Assembly: GCF_013085465.1 (NCBI RefSeq)
Contig: NZ_CP049838.1
Location: 9,238,001-9,302,000 of the forward strand
Reading direction: 5' to 3'
Origin: Streptomyces asoensis
GTDB lineage: Bacteria > Actinomycetota > Actinomycetes > Streptomycetales > Streptomycetaceae
Length of the DNA: 64,000 bases
This document shows, piece by piece, positions 35,413 to 43,265 of this stretch (the first letter of the stretch is position 1; every line of letters begins with the position of its first letter). A model generated the notes under the pieces. That model was given only the letters and a program-made list of their open reading frames with translations, did no database searches and was not told the origin of the DNA. A program made the position numbers and the translations under genes.

Positions 35413-37194
35413 ATGGACACCCCCGAAGCCGATGGAATCACCCGTCGCCACGCCCTGACCGTGGCGGGCGGAGTCCTCGCGGGCGCGACCCTCGCCGCAC
35501 AGGCCTTCCCCGCGTACGGCGCCACCCAGGACGCCGACGCGATCGTCGTCGGCCACGGACTCGCCGGACTCGTCGCCACCGCCGAACTCGCCGCGGCCGG
35601 ACGCAAGGTGCTCCTCCTCGACCAGGAACCCGAGGCGAGCATCGGTGGCCAGGCGTTCTGGTCCTTCGGCGGACTGTTCTTCGTCAACTCCGACGAACAG
35701 CGCCTGATGGGCGTCAAGGACACCTACGACCTGGCCTGGCAGGACTGGCAGGGCACGGCCGGCTTCGACCGGGGCGTCGACGACCCCAAGGGCCAGGACT
35801 ACTGGGCGTACCAGTGGGCCAAGGCGTACGTGGAGTTCGCGTCCGGCGAGAAGCGGTCCTGGCTCTCCGGACTCGGCGTCCAGTGGTTCCCGATCGTCGG
35901 CTGGGCGGAGCGCGGCGGCGGTCTCGCCACCGGACACGGCAACTCCGTACCCCGCTTCCACGTCACCTGGGGCACCGGACCGGCGGTCGTCGAGCCGTTC
36001 GAGAAGAAGGTGCGGGCCGCGGTCGCCGACAACAAGGTGACGTTCAAGTTCCGGCACCGCGTGGACGAGATCGTCACCACCGGGGGAGTCGTCACCGGCG
36101 TCCGCGGGGCCGTCCTGGAGCCCAGCAGCGTGGCCCGCGGCAAGCCCAGCTCCCGCACGGTCGTCGGCGACTTCGAGCTGCGCGCCCCGGTCGTCGTCGT
36201 CACCTCCGGCGGCATCGGTGCCAACCACGACCTGGTCCGGCAGAACTGGCCCGCCCGGATGGGCACCCCGCCGAAGTTCATGGTCACGGGCGTTCCCGCG
36301 CATGTCGACGGCCGCATGCTGGGCATCACCGAGAAGGCGGGCGGGCGCATCGTCAACCCCGACCGCATGTGGCACTACACCGAGGGCCTGCGCAACTACG
36401 ACCCGATCTGGCCCGGCCACGGCATCCGTATCCTCCCCGGCCCGTCCTCGATGTGGTTCGACGCGACGGGCAAGCGGTTCAACACGCCCGACATCCCGGG
36501 CTACGACACCCTGCACACCCTCAAGACCATCACCGACTCGGGCTACGACTACTCCTGGTTCGTCACCACCCAGAAGATCATCGCCAAGGAGTTCGCGCTC
36601 TCCGGCTCCGAACAGAACCCCGACCTCACCAACAAGAACGTCTGGCAGCTGCTGTCCCGGATCTGGCAGACCCCGGAGCCGATCGAGAAGTTCAAGAACA
36701 AGGGCGAGGACTTCGTCGTAGCCTCGACGCTCACCGACCTCGTCGCCGGCATGAACAAGCTGACCGGCACCTCACTGATCGACCTCGCCGACCTCAAGCG
36801 GCAGATCGAGGCCCGGGACCGGGAGATCGACAACGCGTACACCAAGGACGTCCAGGTCATGGGCATCCGCAACGCCCTGAACTACACCGGCGACTCACTC
36901 AGCCGGACGGCCGCCATCCACCGGATCCTCGACTCGAGCGCGGGACCGCTGATCGCCGTACGCCTCAACGTCCTCACCCGCAAGACCCTCGGCGGTCTCC
37001 AGACCGACCTCTCCGGCCGGGTCCTGAACGCGGCCGGGAACCCCGTGCCCGGTCTGTACGCGGCCGGAGAGGTCGCCGGCTTCGGCGGCGGCGGTGTCCA
37101 CGGCTACCGCTCCCTCGAGGGCACGTTCCTCGGCGGCTGTCTGTTCTCCGGACGCCAGGCGGGACGGGCCGCCGCTGCGGCGACGGCGACCTGA
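35413..37194 (+). CDS. Tat-exported FAD-binding dehydrogenase (fumarate reductase/KstD type)
   Basis: This 593-residue flavoprotein has a twin-arginine leader (TRRHALTVAGGVLAG, cleavage near FPAYGA about residue 36). The FAD-binding dinucleotide motif (IVVGHGLAGLVATAELAAAG) and the flavin-domain end signature (GLYAAGEVAGFGGGGVHGYRSLEGTFLGG) are clear. The group includes fumarate reductase, 3-ketosteroid dehydrogenase and related enzymes that oxidise or reduce activated C-C bonds. The true substrate is not known. The ATG follows CAGGAGGG. The divergent PucR regulator may control it. Confidence 0.88.
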   Translation: MDTPEADGITRRHALTVAGGVLAGATLAAQAFPAYGATQDADAIVVGHGLAGLVATAELAAAGRKVLLLDQEPEASIGGQAFWSFGGLFFVNSDEQRLMGVKDTYDLAWQDWQGTAGFDRGVDDPKGQDYWAYQWAKAYVEFASGEKRSWLSGLGVQWFPIVGWAERGGGLATGHGNSVPRFHVTWGTGPAVVEPFEKKVRAAVADNKVTFKFRHRVDEIVTTGGVVTGVRGAVLEPSSVARGKPSSRTVVGDFELRAPVVVVTSGGIGANHDLVRQNWPARMGTPPKFMVTGVPAHVDGRMLGITEKAGGRIVNPDRMWHYTEGLRNYDPIWPGHGIRILPGPSSMWFDATGKRFNTPDIPGYDTLHTLKTITDSGYDYSWFVTTQKIIAKEFALSGSEQNPDLTNKNVWQLLSRIWQTPEPIEKFKNKGEDFVVASTLTDLVAGMNKLTGTSLIDLADLKRQIEARDREIDNAYTKDVQVMGIRNALNYTGDSLSRTAAIHRILDSSAGPLIAVRLNVLTRKTLGGLQTDLSGRVLNAAGNPVPGLYAAGEVAGFGGGGVHGYRSLEGTFLGGCLFSGRQAGRAAAAATAT

Positions 37195-37324
37195 CCGGGC
37201 GTCGAATGTAGTCGGGCACGGTCCGATCGAGCGAGACATGGGCCGAGTGGCCCGACTCACATGGCCAACCCGGTCACGCACCGACACGATGGTCCTCGTC
37301 ACCGCCAGGCTGAAGGGGTCCCCG

Positions 37325-40300
37325 ATGTTCCGCAAGGTGCTGGTCGCCAACCGTGGTGAGATCGCGATCCGTGCGTTTCGCGCCGGCTATGAGCTGGGTG
37401 CGCGCACGGTCGCGGTCTTCCCGCACGAGGACCGCAACTCACTCCACCGGCAGAAGGCCGACGAGGCCTACGAGATCGGCGAGCAAGGGCACCCGGTGCG
37501 CGCTTATCTCTCCGTCGAGGAGATCGTCGGCGCCGCGCGCCGGGCGGGCGCCGACGCCGTCTACCCGGGCTACGGGTTCCTCTCCGAGAACCCCGAACTC
37601 GCGCGTGCCTGCGAGGAGGCGGGCATCACGTTCGTCGGCCCCGACGCGCGCACCCTCGAACTGACCGGGAACAAGGCGAGCGCGGTGGCGGCGGCCCGCG
37701 CGGCGGGCGTGCCCGTGCTCGGCTCGTCCGCGCCCTCCAACGACATCGACGAACTGGTCCGGGCCGCCGAGGAGATCGGCTTCCCCCTGTTCGTCAAGGC
37801 GGTCGCCGGAGGCGGCGGACGGGGCATGCGCCGCGTCGAGGACCCGGCCGTGCTGCGCGAGTCCATCGAGGCGGCCTCCCGCGAGGCCGCGTCCGCCTTC
37901 GGTGACCCGACCGTCTTCCTGGAGAAGGCCGTCGTCGACCCGCGCCACATCGAGGTGCAGATCCTCGCCGACGGCGAGGGCAACGTCATCCACCTCTTCG
38001 AGCGCGACTGCTCGGTCCAGCGCCGTCACCAGAAGGTGATCGAGCTGGCCCCCGCGCCCAACCTCGCCCCGGAGCTGCGCGACCGCATCTGCGCCGACGC
38101 GGTGCGCTTCGCCCGGCAGATCGGCTACCGCAACGCCGGTACCGTCGAGTTCCTCCTCGACCCCGCGGGCAACCACGTCTTCATCGAGATGAACCCGCGC
38201 ATCCAGGTCGAGCACACGGTGACCGAGGAGGTCACCGACGTCGACCTCGTCCAGGCCCAGCTGCGCATCGCCGCCGGCGAGACCCTGGCCGACCTCGGCC
38301 TGTCCCAGGAGACGGTCACCCTGCACGGCGCCGCCCTCCAGTGCCGGATCACCACCGAGGACCCCGCCAACGGCTTCCGCCCCGACACCGGCCGCATCAG
38401 CGCCTACCGCTCGCCCGGCGGGTCCGGCATCCGTCTCGACGGCGGCACCACCCACGCGGGTACCGAGATCAGCGCGCACTTCGACTCGATGCTGGTCAAA
38501 CTCACCTGCCGGGGACGGGACTTCGAGACCGCGATCAAGCGGGCCCGGCGTGCCGTGGCCGAGTTCCGGATCCGGGGTGTGTCCACCAACATCCCGTTCC
38601 TCCAGGCCGTCCTGGACGACCCGGACTTCCAGGGCGGGCGCGTCACGACGTCGTTCATCGAAGAGCGCCCGCACCTGCTCACCGCACGCTCCTCGGCCGA
38701 CCGCGGCACCAAGCTGCTGACCTACCTCGCCGACGTCACGGTGAACAAGCCGCACGGCGAGCGGCCCGAGCTGATCGACCCGGTCACCAAGCTGCCGTCG
38801 GTGCCCGACACCGAGCCGCCCGCGGGCTCCCGCCAGCGCCTGGTCCAGCTCGGCCCCGAGGGCTTCGCCCGCCAACTGCGCGAGTCGCCGACCATCGGCG
38901 TCACCGACACCACCTTCCGCGACGCCCACCAGTCCCTGCTGGCCACCCGCGTCCGCACCAAGGACCTCCTCGCCTCGGCCCCGCTGGTCGCCCGCACCCT
39001 GCCCCAGCTGCTGTCCCTGGAGTGCTGGGGCGGCGCCACCTACGACGTCGCCCTGCGCTTCCTCGCCGAGGACCCGTGGGAGCGGCTGGCGGCCCTGCGC
39101 GAGGCCGTCCCCAACATCTGCCTCCAGATGCTGCTGCGCGGCCGCAACACCGTCGGCTACACGCCCTACCCGACCGAGGTGACCGACGCCTTCGTGCAGG
39201 AGGCCGCCGCCACCGGCATCGACATCTTCCGCATCTTCGACGCGCTCAACGACGTCGGCCAGATGCGGCCCGCCATCGACGCCGTACGGGAGACGGGGAC
39301 GGCCGTCGCCGAGGTCGCCCTCTGCTACACCTCCGACCTGTCCGACCCGAACGAGCGGCTCTACACCCTCGACTACTACCTCCGCCTGGCCGAGCAGATC
39401 GTCGAGGCGGGCGCCCACGTGCTGGCCGTCAAGGACATGGCGGGCCTGCTGCGCGCCCCGGCCGCCGCGAAGCTCGTATCGGCGCTGCGCCGTGAGTTCG
39501 ACCTGCCGGTGCACCTGCACACCCACGACACCGCCGGCGGCCAGCTCGCCACCTACCTGGCCGCGATCCAGGCCGGCGCGGACGCCGTCGACGGCGCCGT
39601 GGCCTCCATGGCGGGCACGACCTCGCAGCCCTCGCTGTCCGCGATCGTCGCCGCGACCGACCACTCCGAGCGGCCCACCGGCCTCGACCTCCAGGCCGTC
39701 GGCGATCTGGAGCCGTACTGGGAGGGCGTCCGCAAGATCTACGCCCCCTTCGAGGCCGGCCTGGCGTCCCCGACCGGACGCGTCTACCACCACGAGATCC
39801 CCGGCGGACAGCTGTCCAACCTGCGCACCCAGGCCGTCGCGCTCGGCCTCGGCGACCGCTTCGAGGACATCGAGGCGATGTACGCCGCCGCCGACCGCAT
39901 CCTCGGCCACCTGGTGAAGGTCACCCCGTCCTCCAAGGTGGTCGGCGACCTCGCCCTGCACCTGGTCGGCGCCGGAGTGTCCCCGCAGGACTTCGAGGCG
40001 TCGCCCGACCGTTACGACATCCCCGACTCCGTCATCGGCTTCCTGCGCGGCGAACTCGGCACCCCGCCCGGCGGCTGGCCCGAGCCGTTCCGCAGCAAGG
40101 CGCTGCGGGGCCGCGCCGAGGCCAAGCCCGTCCAGGAACTGACCACCGAGGACCGCGAGGGCCTGGAGAAGACCCGCCGCACCACCCTCAACCGGCTGCT
40201 CTTCCCCGGCCCGACCCGCGACTTCGAGACCCACCGCCAGGCCTACGGCGACACCAGCGTGCTCGACAGCAAGGACTTCTTCTACGGTCTGCGTCCGAGT

Positions 40301-40699
40301 AAGGAGTACGCCGTCGACCTCGAGCCGGGCGTCCGGCTCCTGATCGAGCTCCAGGCCGTCGGTGAGGCCGACGAGCGCGGTCTGCGCACGGTCATGTCCT
40401 CCCTGAACGGCCAACTGCGGCCCATCCAGGTCCGGGACAAGGCGGCGGCCTCCGACGTACCGGTGACCGAGAAGGCCGACCGCGCCAACCCCGGGCATGT
40501 CGCCGCGCCGTTCGCGGGCGTGGTCACCCTCGCGGTCGCCGAGGGGGACGAGGTGGAGGCCGGCGCGACCGTCGCCACCATCGAGGCGATGAAGATGGAG
40601 GCCACGATCACGGCTCCGAAGGCCGGCACGGTGTCGCGGCTGGCCATCAACCGGATCCAGCAGGTGGAGGGCGGCGACCTGCTGGTCGAGGTGGGGTGA
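37325..40699 (+). CDS. pyc: Pyruvate carboxylase
   Basis: This 1,124-residue anaplerotic enzyme converts pyruvate, bicarbonate and ATP to oxaloacetate. All modules are present in order: biotin carboxylase with ATP-grasp (1 to about 450, starting FRKVLVANRGEIAIRAFRA, with FVKAVAGGGGRGMR and EMNPRIQVEHTVTE), carboxyltransferase (about 530-800, TDTTFRDAHQSLLATRVRT), the allosteric/PYC domain, and the C-terminal biotinyl domain with Lys1090 in EAMKMEA. Length is normal. ATG 37325 follows GAAGGGG and opens the conserved sequence. A slightly longer start at 37289 is possible. It ends 18 bases from the convergent repeat-protein gene. Confidence 0.97.
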   Translation: MFRKVLVANRGEIAIRAFRAGYELGARTVAVFPHEDRNSLHRQKADEAYEIGEQGHPVRAYLSVEEIVGAARRAGADAVYPGYGFLSENPELARACEEAGITFVGPDARTLELTGNKASAVAAARAAGVPVLGSSAPSNDIDELVRAAEEIGFPLFVKAVAGGGGRGMRRVEDPAVLRESIEAASREAASAFGDPTVFLEKAVVDPRHIEVQILADGEGNVIHLFERDCSVQRRHQKVIELAPAPNLAPELRDRICADAVRFARQIGYRNAGTVEFLLDPAGNHVFIEMNPRIQVEHTVTEEVTDVDLVQAQLRIAAGETLADLGLSQETVTLHGAALQCRITTEDPANGFRPDTGRISAYRSPGGSGIRLDGGTTHAGTEISAHFDSMLVKLTCRGRDFETAIKRARRAVAEFRIRGVSTNIPFLQAVLDDPDFQGGRVTTSFIEERPHLLTARSSADRGTKLLTYLADVTVNKPHGERPELIDPVTKLPSVPDTEPPAGSRQRLVQLGPEGFARQLRESPTIGVTDTTFRDAHQSLLATRVRTKDLLASAPLVARTLPQLLSLECWGGATYDVALRFLAEDPWERLAALREAVPNICLQMLLRGRNTVGYTPYPTEVTDAFVQEAAATGIDIFRIFDALNDVGQMRPAIDAVRETGTAVAEVALCYTSDLSDPNERLYTLDYYLRLAEQIVEAGAHVLAVKDMAGLLRAPAAAKLVSALRREFDLPVHLHTHDTAGGQLATYLAAIQAGADAVDGAVASMAGTTSQPSLSAIVAATDHSERPTGLDLQAVGDLEPYWEGVRKIYAPFEAGLASPTGRVYHHEIPGGQLSNLRTQAVALGLGDRFEDIEAMYAAADRILGHLVKVTPSSKVVGDLALHLVGAGVSPQDFEASPDRYDIPDSVIGFLRGELGTPPGGWPEPFRSKALRGRAEAKPVQELTTEDREGLEKTRRTTLNRLLFPGPTRDFETHRQAYGDTSVLDSKDFFYGLRPSKEYAVDLEPGVRLLIELQAVGEADERGLRTVMSSLNGQLRPIQVRDKAAASDVPVTEKADRANPGHVAAPFAGVVTLAVAEGDEVEAGATVATIEAMKMEATITAPKAGTVSRLAINRIQQVEGGDLLVEVG

Positions 40700-40717
40700 G
40701 GTGACGGGCCGCGGACG

Positions 40718-41689
40718 TCACTCGCCCGCGGCCACGTACCGGTCGTCCGGGCCGTCCGCGTCCTCCCGGCCCGACACGTCCACCTTCACGCCGTAGGGCT
40801 CCAGAGCCTGCCGTATCCGCTCCGCCATCGCCTCGGACAGGTAGTGGTGGTGCAGGTCCAGCTCCTGGAGATGCACCAGCGGCTGACCGCTCAGCAGAGC
40901 CGCGGCGCCCGTGTCGGACAGGGTGCCGCGGCCCAGGTGCAGGGCCGTCAGCCGGGCCACCACGGGCGCCGCGGCTACGGCGGCGGCCACCTCGTCCTGA
41001 TTGTCGCCGTTCTGGAGACCCAGGCGGCGCAGGGCGGGCAGCCGGGAGCCGTCCAGGATCGGCGCGAGGTCGGCCACGGTGGTGGTACGGCCGTACCACT
41101 CCGCGCCCAGCCACAGGTCCAGATGCTCCAGCGCGGGCAGCTCCGATGCGGCGACCCCGTGCACCACCTCGGCCGGCAGCCCGCCGTTCTCGAAGCGGAG
41201 GATCCGCAGACTCTCATGGCGCAACGGTGTGAACTCCAGCCCCGGACCGCCGCCGAAGCCACCGCCCGAACCGCGAACGGCGAGCTCCTCCAGCCCCGGG
41301 TAGGCGGCGAGGAACGGGCTGACGTCGCCCTGGACGATCCAGGAGAGCTCGCACTCCTCGAATTCGAGGTCCGCGAGATAGAGGGCCCGAAGGCCGGTCA
41401 GCCGGTCCGCCGCACCGGCGAGGCGCTCCGCTACCTCCTCGGGCCCGTCGCCGGCGTCGTGCTCGCTGCCGTAGGCGCCCGCCCCGAGGACGAGGGCGCG
41501 CACCCGCGAGGGGTCCACGGTGTCCAGGAAACGGTTCCAGCACTCGTCGAAGTCCTCCGGTTCGTTCTCGTGCCGGAAGATTTTCCAGGCGACGGTCTCC
41601 TCCGCCGGCAAGGCCGCGGCGTCCACGCCGGGCAGGGGGAAGTCGTAGACCGGCAGGCCGTGCAGTTCCGAGATGTGGCTGATGGTCAA
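40718..41689 (-). CDS. STM4015-family leucine-rich repeat protein (stand-alone paralogue)
   Basis: This 323-residue repeat protein has LRR-like units such as LEHLDLWLG, LRRLGLQNG, LTALHLGRG and LQELDLHHHYLSE. It is clearly paralogous to the protein encoded at 51964-52923: both share LDLWLG, AAPVVARL or SAPVVARL, GAAALL and the C-terminal RYVA(A/V)GE. The TTG start at 41689 was chosen because GGAAGG precedes it and the conserved TISHISELHGLPVYDF follows. It has no cluster partners here, but a DNA-damage-type promoter lies upstream, as at the cluster. It may act as a spare or alternative recognition subunit. Confidence 0.82.
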   Translation of the reverse strand: MTISHISELHGLPVYDFPLPGVDAAALPAEETVAWKIFRHENEPEDFDECWNRFLDTVDPSRVRALVLGAGAYGSEHDAGDGPEEVAERLAGAADRLTGLRALYLADLEFEECELSWIVQGDVSPFLAAYPGLEELAVRGSGGGFGGGPGLEFTPLRHESLRILRFENGGLPAEVVHGVAASELPALEHLDLWLGAEWYGRTTTVADLAPILDGSRLPALRRLGLQNGDNQDEVAAAVAAAPVVARLTALHLGRGTLSDTGAAALLSGQPLVHLQELDLHHHYLSEAMAERIRQALEPYGVKVDVSGREDADGPDDRYVAAGE

Positions 41690-41751
41690 GGCAGGAACCT
41701 TCCGAGAGCGGACGGCGGCCGGCACCTCACAGCCCGGCCTGTGCGGCGTCC

Positions 41752-41774
41752 TTCTTACCAACTCCCACCGACAG
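41752..41774 (-). promoter_or_regulatory. RecA-NDp/PafBC-like promoter of the STM4015 paralogue
   Basis: On the minus strand CTGTCGGTG (41774-41766), an 8-base spacer, then TAAGAA (41757-41752). It keeps the TGTCRGTG core, exact spacing and TA of the damage consensus, but the first T and last T differ. It lies 63 bases before the TTG start. Confidence 0.55.
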
Positions 41775-41915
41775 TCCCCCGGGGGGCGCTGCCCGCATGG
41801 GCAGCAGGTCTGCCCTCGCGTCCGGTGACGCGCGCCGGGTCACCCGCTAACGTCCGTCCGTGAACAACTGCACTTTGCCGCAGCGGCCGTTGACCCGTCG
41901 TCCGGAGTCCGCCGC

Positions 41916-43232
41916 GTGAGCGACGAGCCCGCCGTCGAGACCCCTGCGCACGAGGCCGTCATCGCCCCGGAGGCCCCCGCCCCGGAGGCCCCCGCACCGG
42001 TGGCACCGGCTCCGGAAGCACCGGCTCCGGAGGCCCCCGCCCCGGAGGCCCCCGCCCCGGAGGCCCCCGCACCGGTGGCACCGGCCCCGGAGGCACCGGC
42101 TCCGGAAGCACCCGCCCCGGAAGCGCCCGCACCGGTGGCACCGGCCCCGGAAGCGCCGGCTCCGGAAGCACCCGCCCCGGAAGCACCCGCCCCACGCCCC
42201 CGTCGGCGCGGCCCCGGCCCCTTCACGCTCCTGGTGCTGCCGGGCCTGGTCACCCTCACCACGGTCGCCGGGTTCCTCGCCCTGACCGGCGGGCTCCCCG
42301 ACGACTGGAGTCCCGGGGAGAGCACATCGCAGGACGCCGCCGGCGGCGTCGACGCGAGCTACGGACCCTGGCTGCGCAAGTCCGCCGACGCCTGCACGGT
42401 CGTCACCCCGTCCGCCCTGGCCGCGCAGATCGACCAGCTCACCGGCTGGAGCAACGACAGTGCCACCACCTCCGGCGCGCAGGGCATCGCCGCCTTCACC
42501 GCTGCCGACTGGAGGACCTGGGGCAAGGACGACGACGGCAACGGCCGCTCCTCACCGAGCGATCCGGCCGACGCCATCATGGCGCTCGGCCGCCAGGACT
42601 GCTCCCTGGCCCAGCAGGTCACCGGTCTCAGAACCGACGGCACCGTCAACGGGGACCTGGTCGACCTCACCCTCGCCGCCTACGCGGTCGGCACGGACGC
42701 CGTGACGAAGGCGGGCGGCGTGCCCGCCGCGGCGCAGACCTACCTCACCGAGGTCAAGGCCCTGTTCGCGAAGTACGAGGCCTTCGACCGGGAGGACACG
42801 AGCGGCGGCGGTGTCCTGGCCGACGCGATCCTGGCACCGCCCGTCACCACCCTCACCATCACCTCCCCCTACGGCTCCCGCCAGCACCCCCTCACCGGCG
42901 TCACCAAACTCCACACCGGCGTGGACTTCGGCGCGCCCCAGGGCGCCCAGGTCTCCGCCGCCCGCGCGGGCACGGTCGTCTTCGCGGCCATGACCACGGC
43001 CTACGGCAACCGGGTCGTCGTCGACCACGGCACGATCGAGGGCAAACGGCTCCAGACGACGTACAGCCACCTGTCCGCCATCGACGTCACCGTGGGACAG
43101 ACCGTGCAGACCGGGACCCCGCTCGGGCGGGTCGGCTCCACCGGCCTGTCCACCGGCCCCCATCTGCACTTCGAGGTGATCTACGACGGCTACTACGCCG
43201 ACCCGCAGCCCTGGCTGGCGCTGAACGGCTGA
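41916..43232 (+). CDS. M23 peptidase with Glu-Ala-Pro repeat region
   Basis: This 438-residue protein has a cytoplasmic N-terminus of 15 EAPAP/VAPAP repeats (19-93), a basic patch, one membrane helix (about 100-122) and an outer portion. That portion holds a helical region resembling lytic transglycosylase-like domains (about 140-290) and an M23 LytM domain (about 310-435) with zinc ligands in HTGVDFG and HLHFE. It should cut peptidoglycan cross-bridges or stems. The GTG at 41916 follows CCGGAG. The long Pro-rich cytoplasmic arm is unusual for a wall hydrolase and may bind a division or trafficking partner. Confidence 0.88.
   Translation: MSDEPAVETPAHEAVIAPEAPAPEAPAPVAPAPEAPAPEAPAPEAPAPEAPAPVAPAPEAPAPEAPAPEAPAPVAPAPEAPAPEAPAPEAPAPRPRRRGPGPFTLLVLPGLVTLTTVAGFLALTGGLPDDWSPGESTSQDAAGGVDASYGPWLRKSADACTVVTPSALAAQIDQLTGWSNDSATTSGAQGIAAFTAADWRTWGKDDDGNGRSSPSDPADAIMALGRQDCSLAQQVTGLRTDGTVNGDLVDLTLAAYAVGTDAVTKAGGVPAAAQTYLTEVKALFAKYEAFDREDTSGGGVLADAILAPPVTTLTITSPYGSRQHPLTGVTKLHTGVDFGAPQGAQVSAARAGTVVFAAMTTAYGNRVVVDHGTIEGKRLQTTYSHLSAIDVTVGQTVQTGTPLGRVGSTGLSTGPHLHFEVIYDGYYADPQPWLALNG
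41970..42194 (+). repeat. 15-base tandem repeats coding EAPAP/VAPAP
   Basis: Fifteen in-frame 15-base units with small variations encode alternating EAPAP and VAPAP. Such DNA is prone to copy-number change by slippage, and any change keeps the frame. Confidence 0.9.
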
Positions 43233-43233
43233 C

Positions 43234-43256
43234 GGCACCTCACGAGGGCCGGTGCC
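43234..43256. terminator. Short hairpin between convergent genes
   Basis: 6-bp stem GGCACC / GGTGCC with an 11-base loop in the 33-base gap between the M23 stop and the protease-hydrolase stop. It is a weak candidate for a two-way terminator. Confidence 0.35.
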
Positions 43257-43265
43257 ACGGCCGGC

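Noticed and set aside
41970..42194. Regular repeats as a possible CRISPR array
   Set aside because: Units are 15 bases without spacers and translate in frame to EAPAP/VAPAP inside a recognised M23 protein.
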